NCBI GenBank assembly: GCA_018105865.1
Contig: CM030859.1
Span: 5,260,343-5,324,342, forward strand
Length of the DNA: 64,000 nucleotides
Reading direction: 5' to 3'
Source: Metaphire vulgaris
Taxonomy: Eukaryota; Annelida; Clitellata; Crassiclitellata; Megascolecidae
Shown piece by piece: positions 21,601 through 33,309 of this stretch (positions are counted from its first letter, which is position 1; every line of letters starts with the position of its first letter). The notes beneath the pieces were generated by a model that did no database searches, was not told the origin of the DNA, and saw nothing but the letters and a program-made list of their open reading frames with translations. A program made the position numbers and the translations under genes.

Positions 21601-24600
21601 AATGAGTTTCACCTTCTACTCAGAGGCAAAGATGCGGTCACAAACCACTCTCACTACTACTGTGACTTACATAGACAGTTTCAGAATACGAACAATTTAC
21701 TTCTATGACTAATCTAGCCTCGGGGTCAAACTAAATATGAGTGTTGCCGTTTTCTAGCACTTCGTGCAGAGCAGGAGCAAATGAAATAATATTACTACAG
21801 TCTTACTAGTTCTTTTCCATCTGTTATTACCATTGCCACATGCATTAAGCCTATTTTATTCTATGCGTGAGAAGTAAAATGCATGCAAGTTGTTGCTTGG
21901 TGACAATAACTTACGTGACGTTCGCTATGTTTTTGACGTTTCCGTTGAAGCAAGTTTGATACGATGGAAAGAACGAGTGTATTCCCGGTTTGCAGCACTT
22001 GGCTTTACCTCCGTGGCTGTCTCTTTCGACGCCTGCGCAGCACAACCTTTCCAGACTTTCAACGCAAGGCGGCGGAATCGGAGCCACATATCCATCGAGA
22101 CACATCTGGTTTACCGATATTAACGACAGTTTATAAATAGACAGTGGAGAAATGCAGTGATCTAGATAACTGATGTACTCTCATTTACAAATATATAAAT
22201 GTTAAGGCTAAAAATAGGCCAGCTGTTGATGCACGATGAGAAATCAAAATAATTATGTGATATATGAGAATAATAAATATTAATTGCATTCAGAGTAATT
22301 ATTTTAGGATTTCAAAAATTGTTCTCTACATATTTCTTGAATTTCTTCTGTTAAACTTCGTAAAGTACTAACCTCAGTGCGGGGATCATAACCTTGTGGG
22401 GTGTCGTTTACTCCCTCGCCGCAACATTTTTTGTCATCACGCAATATTTTACTACCGCAGCAGTTGGATTCTTTACTTACGACGTTCCCTAAGAACAGTC
22501 ATCAAGAATGAATCAATTTATAAGTGATTTCAGTTGTATAACGCCTTCTGTTCTGACAAGGTGTCAGTCTAAATTTTTTGACCACCTGTGAGATCTGTTG
22601 TCGGTCAATGGGATTAAATCAAGACTGGAAAACCCCTGGGTTTATTAAAACAAAATTCATGTTTCTAAGTTTTTTAAGATTTGGCACGTCAATATCCACT
22701 CTTCTCTATTTTTGGCGTATCATGTTAAGTGTACTGCTGTATGCAGAAAGCAAATTATAGCATCCAAACGAAAACATTAAAGTTCTTTTCCAGTTTATCG
22801 ACTTAAAAAAGATCCGAAAAATTTAAAATCTGACTTTTAAAGATTTTCAAATCTTATGTTTCAAAACCAAATTTTCAGCCATAAATTAAATCTTTAAACT
22901 CTCGACAAATAGAACCTTGGCCTACTTCAGTCGTATCACAAGATTTATGCTCGATAACATGGACAGTTGGACACTCATTCAGCTAAACTTTCTTGATGAG
23001 TGTCTTTACCAGGAAATTGTCACTTTGGTTCTAGACAGCCAAAATTGTTGTAAAAATAGTTGTTATAAGTTTATTGTTTTCAGTTAGATGTACAGCGTTA
23101 AGTTGCTGCCAACAAGGATTGATGTAAAATCAGGGCCGTACACCGGCCGTAGCCAAAATGGCACCCCAGGCAAAGCATACATTTGGAGTCCCTCTGCTCC
23201 TCCCCACTCGGACCCTGTGACATCACCGTTATCCGCACCCCTTCTCCATGATGAATCAGCCAAAACATTGCGTTAAAACAAAGTTATTTTAAATAAGTTT
23301 TGTTTTGTTTTTTTTACTATTATACCGTCATTAGTAGGCCTATTCAACTTCAGATTATCACAGTTCGAAATACAATTTGAATCGGAATAACTTGAAAAGG
23401 TGCAATGAAATCAAACAATAGTTATTATTTAATCTGTTCCATAAACGAAGTTTTGAATTTAAATGTAAATAGGCGTTATAATTAAATTTCTTGGTAAAAA
23501 TGGCACAGATTGGAGTCCCTTGGATCTTGACGCCCTAGACAACTACCTACTTTGCCTGTACCTTAGGCCGACCCTGTGTAAAATTATGAGACCCAGTTAT
23601 GGTTTAGGCCAGTGTTTAATCTAGGCCGTTTCCTTGGGGAAAATTGCCCTTTTTCCCCGAAAATTTCAAATTCCCCTCCGGAAATTTTGGAATACTACAT
23701 GGACTAACAGCGGCCCCTAGCAGAATTCCTCCCGGCTTTGTCAGTTTCCCTCCGGCTTTTTCAGTTTTCCCCGGAGTCCAGGAGTCTAGATTAAACACTG
23801 GTTTAGGCCTATAATAAAACGTGAATTCAAGTGGTCTAGGAGGCTACTTTAGCCTGTGTGAAAACTACCGGTTTAAAGAACAACTTCGAAGATGAACTAG
23901 TTGATTTAAAAGTCTAGTAGATTTCTCTGATGAAGTAAGAACATGGCTGAAGGCATAGTGTCTTACTCTTACCTCCACAGCATTTGCTAGTGGCCAGAGC
24001 ATAGACGATGGAATGGCGTGAAGTCGAATTCACGCAGCAGCCTTCAGTTCCTTCAAAGTAAGTCTCATCAGAACAGCATCTCTGCGAATCATTGACTTTG
24101 GTGACAGTCTTCGTTTCACAGCACAACTGCTGTCGTTTGTCGATCGCTTCTGTAAATCAATGTTCATAATCAGTTCCAGAGAATGACTACAAAATGCCGA
24201 ATACAAGTCGAGATAAATTCCTAAGCATTCATGGCTCTTTGTTTAGATGATGACAACGACGATGATGATTGCGGTGGTGGTAGTGGTGGTGATGGCATTG
24301 GTGCAAACTGTCTCGGTTATAAATCTAAATTACTTTTAATTCCAAAGCGACTGCGTCCAAAGAGTTGTATGTCTATAATTAAATCATAATAGAAAATATA
24401 TGAAAATGGCTTCTGAATATCTTATAGCGCCTTGCGCCTTACTGTTCACGTAAAAATTTGAGAAGACCTCATAGGCCCTACCTTGCAATTTTTGCCAGTG
24501 CCTATATTGTAAATAGATAACAGTTGCCTAACTGAAAAATGGCACAGATCCACCGAAAACGAACCGTCACCGATTGAATTTCATTTGACAGACGTAATCA

Positions 24601-24995
24601 TACTTACTGGATGGCGACGCTGCACAACATTCCATGTGATCGCGCTTAGGAATAGTGTAGTTGTGAAAGCAACATTTCTCATTGAGCGTGTCGTACAGTC
24701 TTTCACCGCAGCAAGTGTGGCTGCTTCGGCTTTGATGGCGTTCAAAGGGTTTCACAATCCCTGAATCAACGATCAAATTGAAGCATTTGAAAAGACAGTT
24801 GGAGAAATTCCATGAGTTAGAATAGCACGCAACTTGTGATGCAAGCAAGCAAAACGAGAATATTTCCACAATTTTAATATTAACTTTGATTCAAAATTGT
24901 GTTCCCAGACAGAAAATTCATACAAGTCCAGAACTAATGAATTCGTTGAGAATCACCTTTACAAATTCATTGCGTTTTCATCTTTATTATAATTA

Positions 24996-25059
<64 letters not shown>

Positions 25060-26940
25060 CATCATCATCATCATCATCACTAGCAAACCAGCGGTACTGC
25101 TGCACGATGGAATAGATCGTCTCATTGTTGTTTGAATCGAAATAATCTTTATGCCTCCTCAATTTGTGACATTTACTGTACACATGCATACTCAACGATC
25201 TCCGTGCAAGACTGTCTATTAACTTGCGCCATTATTTGCATTTACTTAAAATTGCTTCATCGAGTAAAACTTTAGATGTACTTTCTGGTTCGCTTCCATC
25301 TCCGTTTCCTAAAATGTCGTTGAGTGACAGACGAATAGTCTCTCGAATTCTACCTAATGCACAGTTACACAGCTAAGTCGGACAGTCCGTGATCTTAAAG
25401 GATGCAACATAGTTGCAGAGTGAGTAGAGCAGTTTGCCCATTATTATCGTCAGCTATTGCTCGAAAGCGATCGGTTAAAGTGAATCTGAGCTCCTCACAG
25501 CGCAGCAATATACCCGTTGACGTTGTTATCGTAACACAATATTGAAAGAAGTAAAAAATGCATTTCTGAACGTCGTTGTCAACATAGGCTGGTCATTTAG
25601 TACAATCTATTTGAATTTTTTAAAACGGAGACTGAAACTCGCTTTGTACTCAACCAAGAATTGAATAGTCCAATGGATCTTTAATCAATACCCGTAGTGC
25701 ATTAATTTGTTTATATAAAATTAGTACTGAAGTTTATCCAACTAAACCGTCATCCATAAAACTGTGGAACGTGCGTTATTAGGAAACTGGAATGAGTAAA
25801 GTCAAGGACTAGCAGCTGATCGTGGACGAGAGTTCGCTTACCTTTGCAGCAGGTGCTTTTGTCGGCGTCGTACAGTGTCCTTCCACAGCGTCTGGTATCT
25901 GGGCAGGTCTCGAGTCTGTCGTCATAAGCTCTTATGGTTCCATTCAGATAGTCACAGCATGCGTACGAGCCAGTTGGCGCTTTCAGTGTCAAATCGAAGA
26001 TGATTGGATCGTAGGTTGGATTCTCACAGCAGTAGTGTATGTCGTCATCGTACGATTTGTTTCCACAACAGCTGTCGTGCACTATCAGACGACCGTCGAA
26101 GACTAAAGAAGACAAAAATATGCTGCGGTTATCAAGCCAGCGCTGAGTTTGAATAACTCATATTCAATCAAGACGAGAATGGAAAGTTACTTAAATACAT
26201 GCACTATAGACAAAGGGTCAGATCAAATTGACTAACTTCACAGAATGTATTATACTGAGGCATATTTCGACCGACTTACACTCGCGTCTGTCGCGACTGA
26301 TCCCGGAGCAGCAGATCTCCTGAGTGCGATCGTACACTCGACCAGAACAACACGACTTGGTTGGATCCATCTTGCTGATCAGTTCATCGCCGCAACAGAT
26401 TTTGCTTTTCCGACTGAACGACTTTCCTTGATAATATTAAGCAGAAAAGTAGCGATATTAATATAGGAATTCTCTACCGCGACATACAGATAAGATTATT
26501 GTCTCTTAAACTGTCAGTCGATGCTTATCTAAATTAGTTTAAATTCTGATAATTGAAGTTGAAATTAGACCACAAGTGATAATGGAATTATGTCTGAGAA
26601 GTCGACAATTCAGCACGGGTTCAGTTTTTTGCACTTTAAATTGACAAACCGTTGCAACAGCCTCGATCTGGATGAATTTTGAAGCATTGATTTCCACACG
26701 ACGCCTCATTTCTCGAACAGCTTCTTCTGGAATCTATAAAAAGAAGACAATCTTAGTCTTCGACGAAAGACTGAATAGCCATTTCATGACGTCAAGTCTC
26801 GTGCTTTTCTTTTTAAAGAGCGATGTTAAACATTTGCGTATCCACAAAGGGGCACGGGGACCGGGCCTCGTGCATGGTCCGAGATCAGTCGTGAGATTTG
26901 AAAACCGAAAAATTTTCGGGCGGAGGGTTAGGATGATTGT

Positions 26941-26987
<47 letters not shown>

Positions 26988-29916
26988 TTGAAAGCTCAGG
27001 ACGCTCCCCTAACCCCTTAGTTGGACTAAATGGGATATGAGTGTCTGTCTTTACGTCCACTGGCACGACCACAAAAGGTGCATCGGTCTGCGGAGGCCTC
27101 TGAGCAGGCCAACATTAGTGGGAATATTATTTCGGAAACATTGAGAAAATCGTATCTAATCGGGGGGAGGGGTTATCTGATTGCCGAATAGCTGTCATTC
27201 TGCAAATTCGCAACAAATTTTAAGAGTTTAATCTAACATTACTCTCGATTGGGGGCGGTTGGGGTTCTGCCTCAGACTCCTCTGAGAGAACTGATGAACT
27301 TGAATTTGCTCAGTTGAGAATTGCCACTGTGCTGTCATACAGGGGCGTCTACACCATATAAGCCTTGGAGCAAATGCTCCAACGAAAAAAGGGGGAAGGA
27401 ATTTTTTGATTTATGGGGAAAGGGCAATTTTTTTGAAAGAACTTTCGAGGGAAAATTACGCTGTTGTGGTTCATAATCTGCCGATTACAAATTATCATCT
27501 CTATGACGTTGAAGTTGATGTATGATAAGATATGACGTCGTCATAGACTCATAGTCATCATATGACGTCATCGTCATTTACAGTCGCTACAATGGTTAAT
27601 AGGCCAAAGCTATGATGGAGCGGGGAATGTCAGAGGTAAATATACTGGACTGAAAACTTTAGTTCTTGAAAAAGCACCAAAAGCCTAGCGCACATCGGCT
27701 TAACTTGGTTGTAGAAGCTGTTTTGAAATGTTGTCCTGATATATGTAATGCCTTGGGCGTATTGCAAGAGTTGTACGTATTTTTCACAGGCCACAAAAGA
27801 CATTCTGTGCTCGTTGAGATGCGGTCAATTGCAAGTCATGCTCACACACTTAAACGTGTTTCAGACACAACAAGATCATGGAGATCAGCTGAAGATGGAG
27901 TGAACACTTTAATTGACTGCTTTGCTTTTTATTATTGGGGCACTTGAAAAGTTGGCATCCACAAGCCAAGATACAGCAACAACAACTACTTCCACTGGCT
28001 TTAAGAGCTATGCAAATTGCAGGATGCCCGATGCATTATGTCAGTTATGTTTCTGCAGCATGTTTTTCGTGTAACTGGGCCTGTGTCTAGACTGCTGCAA
28101 GGGACTGCTGCAGATTTGTCAATCGTCGTGACTCTGATAGGTGACTGTATTCAGACTCTGACAACTCTTCGACGCGATGTTGATCAATTCTACTTAACCA
28201 TTAAACAGGAAGTAACAGACTTTTGCAATGAACATCACATTTTACCCACAGCTGCGAAGGACGAATTAGAAAAAAAGAAACGAATGGCTGGTGAACAGGC
28301 TGATGATGAAAGCATAGCTGACCGAGAACAAGCTTATAAAACTGAAGTCATCATTCGCAGTCTCGATGTTATCTTACAGCAACTGAATGATCGTTTCAGC
28401 AGCGAGAATGTTGACTTTCTTCGAGAAATGAAGTTTTTTACACCAGCAAATCTGTTGTCATCGCCCGAGGTTACCGCAACTGACATTCAGCATCTATGCA
28501 AGTTCTATCATGTGGATTCCAGTGCAGTAGCAGCCGAATTAAATGCCTTTGCACCTGTTTACAAGTCGTTGTCACATCTCATTGATGTATCTGATGTTTC
28601 CACGGCATGTGACAGGAATGTTAAAGCAGCAGATGGTTTAGCGACAGCGCCAGCGCCAGAGGTGAGTGTTGGCGAATCTGAAACGAGAATGACGGGCACT
28701 GCACCAAACGATGGGAAGACCACACATTCTTGAAACCTTTAAGAGCGTTGCTGGAGTTATCATCGTTCACAGAACTGCAATACTTGGTGAAGATTCTGGC
28801 CACAGTTGCTGTTACAAGCTGCAGTGCAGAACGCATCATGAGCAGAGTAAAGATCATTAAAAATCGACTGCGCAGCACAATGTCTGATGATTGGTTCTCA
28901 GCGTTGACAATCCTTGCCAGTGAACGTGATATTGTTGACAGCCTGTCGGTTCAAGACATTATTGATAACTTTGCGTTATGCTCAAACAAGCTTCGCACCG
29001 CTCTTAGTCGTTGAACATTGCAGTGACTCCAAATAGCCTACTTGTGGTGCGTAGTGGACAGAGACAGCTTAGCCAAAATAGCATTAGGCCATTAGCATGT
29101 ATTGTACTTTTCTCTGTTTGTTGGCGAAAATCTCATAATTACAAGTTGTAATATGTTTCGTCAACACTTTTTCCACCATCATCCCATCATCATGGACTGA
29201 TATTAAGAAAATTTACATGGTCTAAGATAAAAATCATGATGTATCAGGTGCTCAATTGTGAATTGTGTGCCAAAACTCCACTAAAACTCACCTACGAGCA
29301 TCTGCCTCAAAATTTTTCCGGGGTTATACCATCCCCTGGCGAAAGGGAGAAGCCGCCCCTCCCGCAATCACCCCTGAGCGCCTTCGGCGCCTGAATTTGC
29401 GGTCCCAGAACGCCTATGTCAGGTTGGGGGGAACTTGCTCCAATGAAAAAAGGGGGGATAGACGCCCCTGCTGTCATATATTCTGAAAACTATGCACCTA
29501 TGCACCAAATCTCAAGATTTGAATTTTATATAACCCTAAAATTTGTCTTCTTTTGCTCTAGACCGGGTTCAGGGAATCGGGTTCAGAGGGATCACCACAC
29601 TTCCTTAAGGGCCCCAGTTGGAACTGGAAATGTCGGTCTTTAGAGGTCTTTGTGCCCCCATTTCGGAACCCTGGCTTCATCACTGATGTTAGATCAAGGG
29701 AACTTAGGCAGATGATAGTTATCAAGCTAACAGTTCGATGCTGATGAGAATGACATGCTTCATACAGCGCCAGTAACATTTCAAATGCTTCTGTATCTTA
29801 CCACCAGCAATGCAATATCCATCTCATTAGCGCTAACTCTTACCTGCATGGCCACTTATGGCGACTGTCAACGCAAGAGCAGCAGCTAAACCCAACAGAT
29901 GCCACATTAGAGCCAT
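18303..29916 (-). CDS. Galaxin-like secreted di-cysteine repeat protein, nine exons
   Basis: Exons (minus strand): 29844-29916, 26280-26426, 25842-26102, 24608-24760, 23973-24149, 22373-22488, 21915-22105, 19281-19531, 18303-18613. All junctions are GT-AG, and every phase agrees. The total is 1680 nt, or 559 aa plus stop. Residues 1-24 are a signal peptide (MALMWHLLGLAAALALTVA). Residues 25-456 hold repeated paired-cysteine units of the galaxin type (CCG..xYD......CC.G), e.g. SCCSGRVYDRTQEICCSG. Residues 457-559 form a separate domain (FIDVQIKGRC, CKLRNGKKYYIV) that looks like an NTR/TIMP-type fold (low confidence). Galaxins are extracellular matrix proteins first found in coral skeleton and later in non-calcifying animals, so a biomineral role should not be assumed. 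The introns are 0.2-3.4 kb and loaded with hAT insertions. The gene is complete, with no stop or frameshift. Confidence 0.88.
19281..19531 (-). CDS. Galaxin-like gene exon 8
   Basis: 251 bp, phase 2 in and phase 1 out, residues 373-456. Pairs: MCCNGQIFPYRQQKDCCG. A cysteine-rich but unpaired segment follows (MICSRQCGVQKCIGC). The acceptor is TGTTACAG and the donor is GTAAGA. Confidence 0.9.
19890..20072. repeat. Segment bounded by 13-bp perfect inverted repeats
   Basis: CAGGGCAGCTCGG at 19890 is exactly inverted at the right end (CCGAGCTGCCCTG ending 20072). Its size suits a small MITE, but flanks show no matching 8-bp duplication, so the class is unresolved. Confidence 0.6.
20625..21022. 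mobile_element. MITE with TAGTGCTGTCC ends and ATTAATCGCGATTAA repeats
   Basis: Ends TAGTGCTGTCC / GGACAGCACTA are exact inverses. Subterminal blocks of the palindromic GATTAATCGCGATTAATC lie near both ends. Flanks AATTTTTT and ATTTTTCT agree approximately, so the target duplication is ambiguous in this T-rich context. Elements of this look are known hAT-derived repeats in many animals. It is nested inside the CCCGTA-rich element. Confidence 0.8.
21278..21446. mobile_element. hAT-type MITE (CAGGGGTGTTCAAAGT...GGCCCGCGG)
   Basis: The left end CAGGGGTGTTCAAAGTATGG and the inverted right end CAGGGGCCTCCAACTTTTTG belong to a widespread hAT terminus with CGGCCCGC blocks. Flanks GGCGCAAT (21270-21277) and GGCGCGAT (21447-21454) match 7 of 8. 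Located in galaxin intron 7. Confidence 0.85.
21915..22105 (-). CDS. Galaxin-like gene exon 7
   Basis: 191 bp, phase 0 in and phase 2 out, residues 310-372. It begins MCLDGYVAP directly after the acceptor AACCAG and has pairs LCCAG and KCCKPG. The donor is GTAAGT. Confidence 0.88.
22373..22488 (-). CDS. Galaxin-like gene exon 6
   Basis: 116 bp, phase 1 in and phase 0 out, residues 271-309. Pairs: NCCGSKILRDDKKCCGEG. It ends YDPRTE, which the next exon completes as a normal repeat. The donor is GTTAGT. Confidence 0.88.
23131..23576. mobile_element. hAT-type MITE (CAGGGCCGTACACC) in galaxin intron 5
   Basis: Ends CAGGGCCG... / ...AGGCCGACCCTG, with the perfect 8-bp duplication TGTAAAAT (23123-23130 and 23577-23584). 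Non-coding interior. Confidence 0.85.
23610..23800. mobile_element. hAT-type MITE (CAGTGTTTAATCTAG) in galaxin intron 5
   Basis: Ends CAGTGTTTAATCTAG / CTAGATTAAACACTG are exact inverses, flanked by the perfect duplication GTTTAGGC (23602-23609 and 23801-23808). The ends are one base different from the family at 4979 and 60819, but the interior differs and lacks the shared motif. Confidence 0.95.
23973..24149 (-). CDS. Galaxin-like gene exon 5
   Basis: 177 bp, phase 1-1, residues 212-270. Pairs: LCCETKT, RCCSDETYFEGTEGCC, KCCGG. The acceptor is TTTACAG and the donor is GTAAGA. Confidence 0.92.
24608..24760 (-). CDS. Galaxin-like gene exon 4
   Basis: 153 bp, phase 1-1, residues 161-211. Pairs: TCCGERLYDTLNEKCC and ECCAAS. 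The acceptor is GATTCAG and the donor is GTAAGT. Confidence 0.92.
24997..25081. repeat. (TTA)n(TCA)n microsatellite in galaxin intron 3
   Basis: About 20 TTA units followed by seven ATC units. Confidence 0.95.
25842..26102 (-). CDS. Galaxin-like gene exon 3
   Basis: 261 bp, phase 1-1, residues 74-160. Pairs: SCCGNKSYDDD, YCCENPTYDP, ACCDYLNGT, TCCKG. The third unit is altered: CPDTRRCGRTLYD has single rather than paired cysteines. Confidence 0.93.
26280..26426 (-). CDS. Galaxin-like gene exon 2
   Basis: 147 bp, phase 1-1. It encodes residues 25-73 with three CC pairs (ICCGDELISK, SCCSGRVYD, EICCSG). The acceptor is TTATCAAG and the donor is GTAAGT. Confidence 0.9.
26942..26984. repeat. (TA)n microsatellite in galaxin intron 1
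   Basis: About 21 TA units. Confidence 0.95.
27340..29470 (+). mobile_element. hAT transposon with transposase remnant (galaxin intron 1)
   Basis: Ends CAGGGGCGTCTA / TAGACGCCCCTG are exact inverses, flanked by the perfect 8-bp duplication CTGTCATA (27332-27339 and 29471-29478). At 2131 bp it is too short for an intact hAT gene with its N-terminal zinc finger. It carries the C-terminal two-thirds of a transposase on the plus strand, opposite to the host gene. The perfect target duplication and long open frames indicate a fairly young insertion. Confidence 0.93.
27666..29014 (+). pseudogene. hAT-family transposase, frameshifted and N-truncated
   Basis: Three blocks in different frames. 27666-27947 has SAHRLNLVVEAVLK, LYVFFTGHKRHS and RVSDTTRSWRSAEDGV, which resemble the hAT core (C.AHrLNL, ..TRW). 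28017-28733 is a 238-aa frame with a helical KDELEKKKRMAG region. 28730-29014 has KILATVAVTSCSAERIMSRV and NRLRSTMSDDWFSALTIL, the hAT C-terminal dimerisation domain (here SCSAER in place of the usual SSAASER). The closest animal proteins are probably ZMYM1-like hAT derivatives. The shifts at about 27950 and 28733 break it. No N-terminal zinc finger is seen. Confidence 0.85.
29844..29916 (-). CDS. Galaxin-like gene exon 1 (signal peptide)
   Basis: ATG at 29916-29914. It encodes MALMWHLLGLAAALALTVA followed by ISGHA, a hydrophobic core with small residues at the cleavage region. The exon ends in phase 1 at CATGCAG|GTAAGA. Confidence 0.88.
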
Positions 29917-30034
29917 TTTAAAAATCCTTAACAATTCGTGCAGATATGTTAAATTTGAAACTAAATTGCAGTTAAAATAAATCAGAAGTCAGAGTCTAAA
30001 TCGCTTTGATCGTATGCAACTTTGACTTTCCAAC

Positions 30035-30046
30035 ATATATTTATAC
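30035..30046 (-). promoter_or_regulatory. TATA box candidate for the galaxin-like gene
   Basis: Reading the minus strand, GTATAAATATAT lies about 120 bases upstream of the exon 1 ATG. This allows a transcription start near 30010 and a ~95-nt 5' UTR. The position is right for a TATA-driven promoter, but AT-rich context makes chance occurrence possible. Confidence 0.45.
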
Positions 30047-30627
30047 GCATCCAAAGTAGTAGGCGCAGAGGGTTCGGGCTTGTCAAAGGGGGCCTCTAAG
30101 AAATTAAATCCCATGACGCAAATAGAATTACAGAATTTTCTGTCACTCCTCAGTTTCGCTTCGAAAACCGAAGTCAACGGAGCAGTTAAGACACAGGCGT
30201 TAATTACCGAGGAATCACCTGTGCTCTTCTGCAGTCTGCAGTCATTTCCACTGCAGTGACTTTCTGATTACAGATGTTGGACAATAGCAGCGATTGACAG
30301 CCAACGGACGGGATTGTCTTCTTTTGATTGAAGTCATATTGCGTAAACGGCGAATTACAGAATCGTCAAATGATTTTCCCTTTAACTCTACAGAAAGTCC
30401 TGTTCTAGCGGAGGCCACGCGCTGGCCGAACGGATTTCCTTTTAATTTGTGTCGTAATCCGGCGTGACGCGTGTAATGTCTTTGATTCTCTATTGAATAT
30501 TGGTTGCCCTACGCTTCCTTATCGATTACGCGTTCATTGATATCCCTTTGCAAGGGAAGGCGCCAACAGTGTCACGATTTGGCAAAGGACCAGCGGCTCG
30601 TCTCAGGCCGACTGACAGCGGCTGGGT

Positions 30628-30630
<3 letters not shown>

Positions 30631-30675
<45 letters not shown>
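30631..30675. repeat. (GA)n microsatellite
   Basis: About 22 GA units. Confidence 0.96.
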
Positions 30676-30678
<3 letters not shown>

Positions 30679-31077
30679 TCAGGCGGGAAGCACCTCACAG
30701 AGGAGACATTTGTCTTGCGGCGGGCGGACAGTCCTCTTATTCGCCGATACGCTTACATAGGGGCGCGATGAGAGAAGCGTACAGCTCAATAGTAAGGGAT
30801 TTTACCGGCATTTCGATCGATGTCAACTGAATGTGAAACACACGTTGTGTGCATAATTACACTGAGTTGCCCGTCGATCAATTTCAACCGTAAGATGTCG
30901 TCAGAATCGTGAGCGAATTGATTTAAGACAAAATGTTTCTTTAAAACTAAGAAGATTTAATTGGATTTCATTTCGCTGTTGCAACCTATTTTCCACTGCG
31001 CGTTTTCTACGAAATTGGTCTTTCATTTGCTGACGCCAGTGGTATTAACAGCAGAAGCAGAATGCAAGCGAATTGCT

Positions 31078-31079
<2 letters not shown>

Positions 31080-31142
<63 letters not shown>
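31080..31142. repeat. (TA)n microsatellite
   Basis: About 31 TA units. Confidence 0.96.
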
Positions 31143-31146
<4 letters not shown>

Positions 31147-32327
31147 CCTATAGACCGTTACTGTTCCATTCTAAAATGGAAATTTTATTGTAATGTAATA
31201 GGCCCATCACGCACCGCTTTTGTGTTTAAACCGTGCAGGAATTAAAATACAATTTTTCAATGAAATTATAACGCCCCATAGTAGGCCTAGTTTGTAATTT
31301 ACTTAGAATCTATGTAATGCATCATAGTAAACTTTGGAATTTTTAGTAGAATATGATTTGACTAATTTCTTCTTGGCGACCTGTATTTTGTTTGGGCTGA
31401 GGTTTCCCATTTACCGTCATTTGTACGGTTTAAACGTCTTAGGACGTAGACCGATGTGAAAAGATAAAGAATGAGAAAGCGCAAGAATATGCAGCTATGT
31501 ATATTGATGCTCAATGAGGTAATTTCTCGGATCACGTGACCAACATTTACATGAAGAGTCAACGAGCAACCAATTAATAGCATTGCATCTCTCATAGCCA
31601 TGTCATTCCTTACACCAGTGGCGTTTATGCTAAATACACAGACAGGCGCACGACTGTTCTGCATAATCCTAACCATGCACGGACTCTTTATTACAGTTTT
31701 ATAAATTAGTTTTTTTGTCTTATTTAAATTTGAAACAAATCCAACGGTTGATCGATCCGCTCGCTATGAGCTAATGGGATATCTGGCGACATCTGCCGTA
31801 CATTGCTGTGACCACATTTGGAGACTTCCGAAGAGTACAGTACTTGGCTAATCTTATGCAATAGCGATATTCAATAGCGATATTCATGTGACATTTTAGA
31901 ATTACGTCTACGTTATGATCTGGCAGATAATTCTCACTTCTGAGATTGAATCTTTAATATTCGCATTCCTTTTCAGCTTTTGACGTGTGTTAGGAAGGTC
32001 AATCTACACCAACACTCTTGAGCTTGACTGTTGACAGTGCTGGTTTAGTGTGCTGTTGGGGAATTGTGTAGAATTTTCAATAGTTTTGATAGGCTGGTGC
32101 CCGTTCTGATAGCATTTCAAGTACAAAGTCTTTGCTTACTTACAGTTGGGAAAGGCTTATTAATATGTAGTCGTGGAATATCTGAGCTAACGATATATAA
32201 TAATATTGACGTCTTAAAGCGCCGTTCGTCATGACTTGATAACAGCAGCTGAGCACTTATCACCTAAAGTACAAGTACTTCCTCTGTAGGCGTGGTTGCC
32301 TATTCATGACTGAGCCGTGACCCTTCT

Positions 32328-32335
32328 TATAAAAG
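32328..32335 (+). promoter_or_regulatory. TATAAAAG promoter-like box
   Basis: A consensus TATA box (TATAAAAG), with GGCGTGG about 35 bases upstream and a start region 30 bases downstream. An ATG at 32390 opens only a 33-codon frame (to 32491). No donor or downstream exon is recognised, so this may be a fortuitous match. Confidence 0.25.
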
Positions 32336-32625
32336 CTCAATCGCAGTCTACAGTTGCCACACAGGTTCTGTAATTTACTCGAAGCTGCAATGGATAGACA
32401 TTCTCATCTGTTGAATGCATTGCATTTAGTGACGCTATTTCTTGAAATTAAGAATATCAAACAAGGGCGAACAGTTTCTAAATTAAACTAAAAACATGGC
32501 CTAATTGCCTAATTGTGCCTATACATCTTCTCCTTAGCTAAGCAATATAAGAATGTGACGAAAAGCACAGGGCAGCTGTTAATGTGTCGGCGCGCTATCA
32601 CTGATTGTCTAATATTCAGAATATT

Positions 32626-32666
32626 CAGTGGCGTGCAGAGGAGAGTAGTGGGCGCCTGGGGCTGAG

Positions 32667-32698
<32 letters not shown>

Positions 32699-32847
32699 AC
32701 TTTATTCGCAACGCAGACAACATAAGAACAAACACAACTCTTAACTAACAACTATGTTTGACTAGCAAAAAATAAGGTCGAGTCAATTTTGGCGCCCCCA
32801 TCTGGTCGGCGCCCGAGGCCACCGCCCCGCCTCTCTGCACGCTACTG
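32626..32847. mobile_element. TIR-bounded element (CAGTGGCGTGCAGAGG)
   Basis: The left end CAGTGGCGTGCAGAGG matches the inverted right end (CCTCTCTGCACGCTACTG) with few differences. The interior has a (TA)n tract at 32671-32698. The flanks do not show a target duplication, so boundaries are less certain than for other elements here. Confidence 0.65.
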
Positions 32848-33264
32848 CCGTTGTTATGCAATTTATCTTCAAGAAATCAGTTATTTCCAATTGAAAGGTT
32901 GCAGAGACTAAATACTGCTGTTAAGCTTCAGTCAATTGTAGTGCTTTTCTCAGGTCCAAAAACCATCGACGATTAGACAACGAGACGTTCTGGTGTTAGA
33001 CTGCTACAAGGAAGTCATTGAAATTCGGCTTCAGTAAAAACCAATGACATAAGAAATTAAAATTTCAAATGAACAAATACATAGATTAGTTTTAAGGAGG
33101 CGTAAAAATCTTCGTCACCGGTAAAACCACCTCAACACCTCAGAGGTTGTACGTTCAACACGTTAGAAATATTTGAATGAGGCATTAATGAGGCATTCAG
33201 AAATTCTTTTGTCTAAATTAATCGTTCATTTCCGCCTCCCTAATGTGACAAGGTATTGGCCTGT

Positions 33265-33269
33265 TGTCG

Positions 33270-33307
<38 letters not shown>

Positions 33308-33309
33308 GA
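33265..33309. repeat. (GTT)n microsatellite
   Basis: About 15 GTT units. Confidence 0.95.

Noticed and set aside
25822..26466. Plus-strand frames of 73-94 codons
   Set aside because: Antisense shadows of galaxin-like exons 2 and 3.
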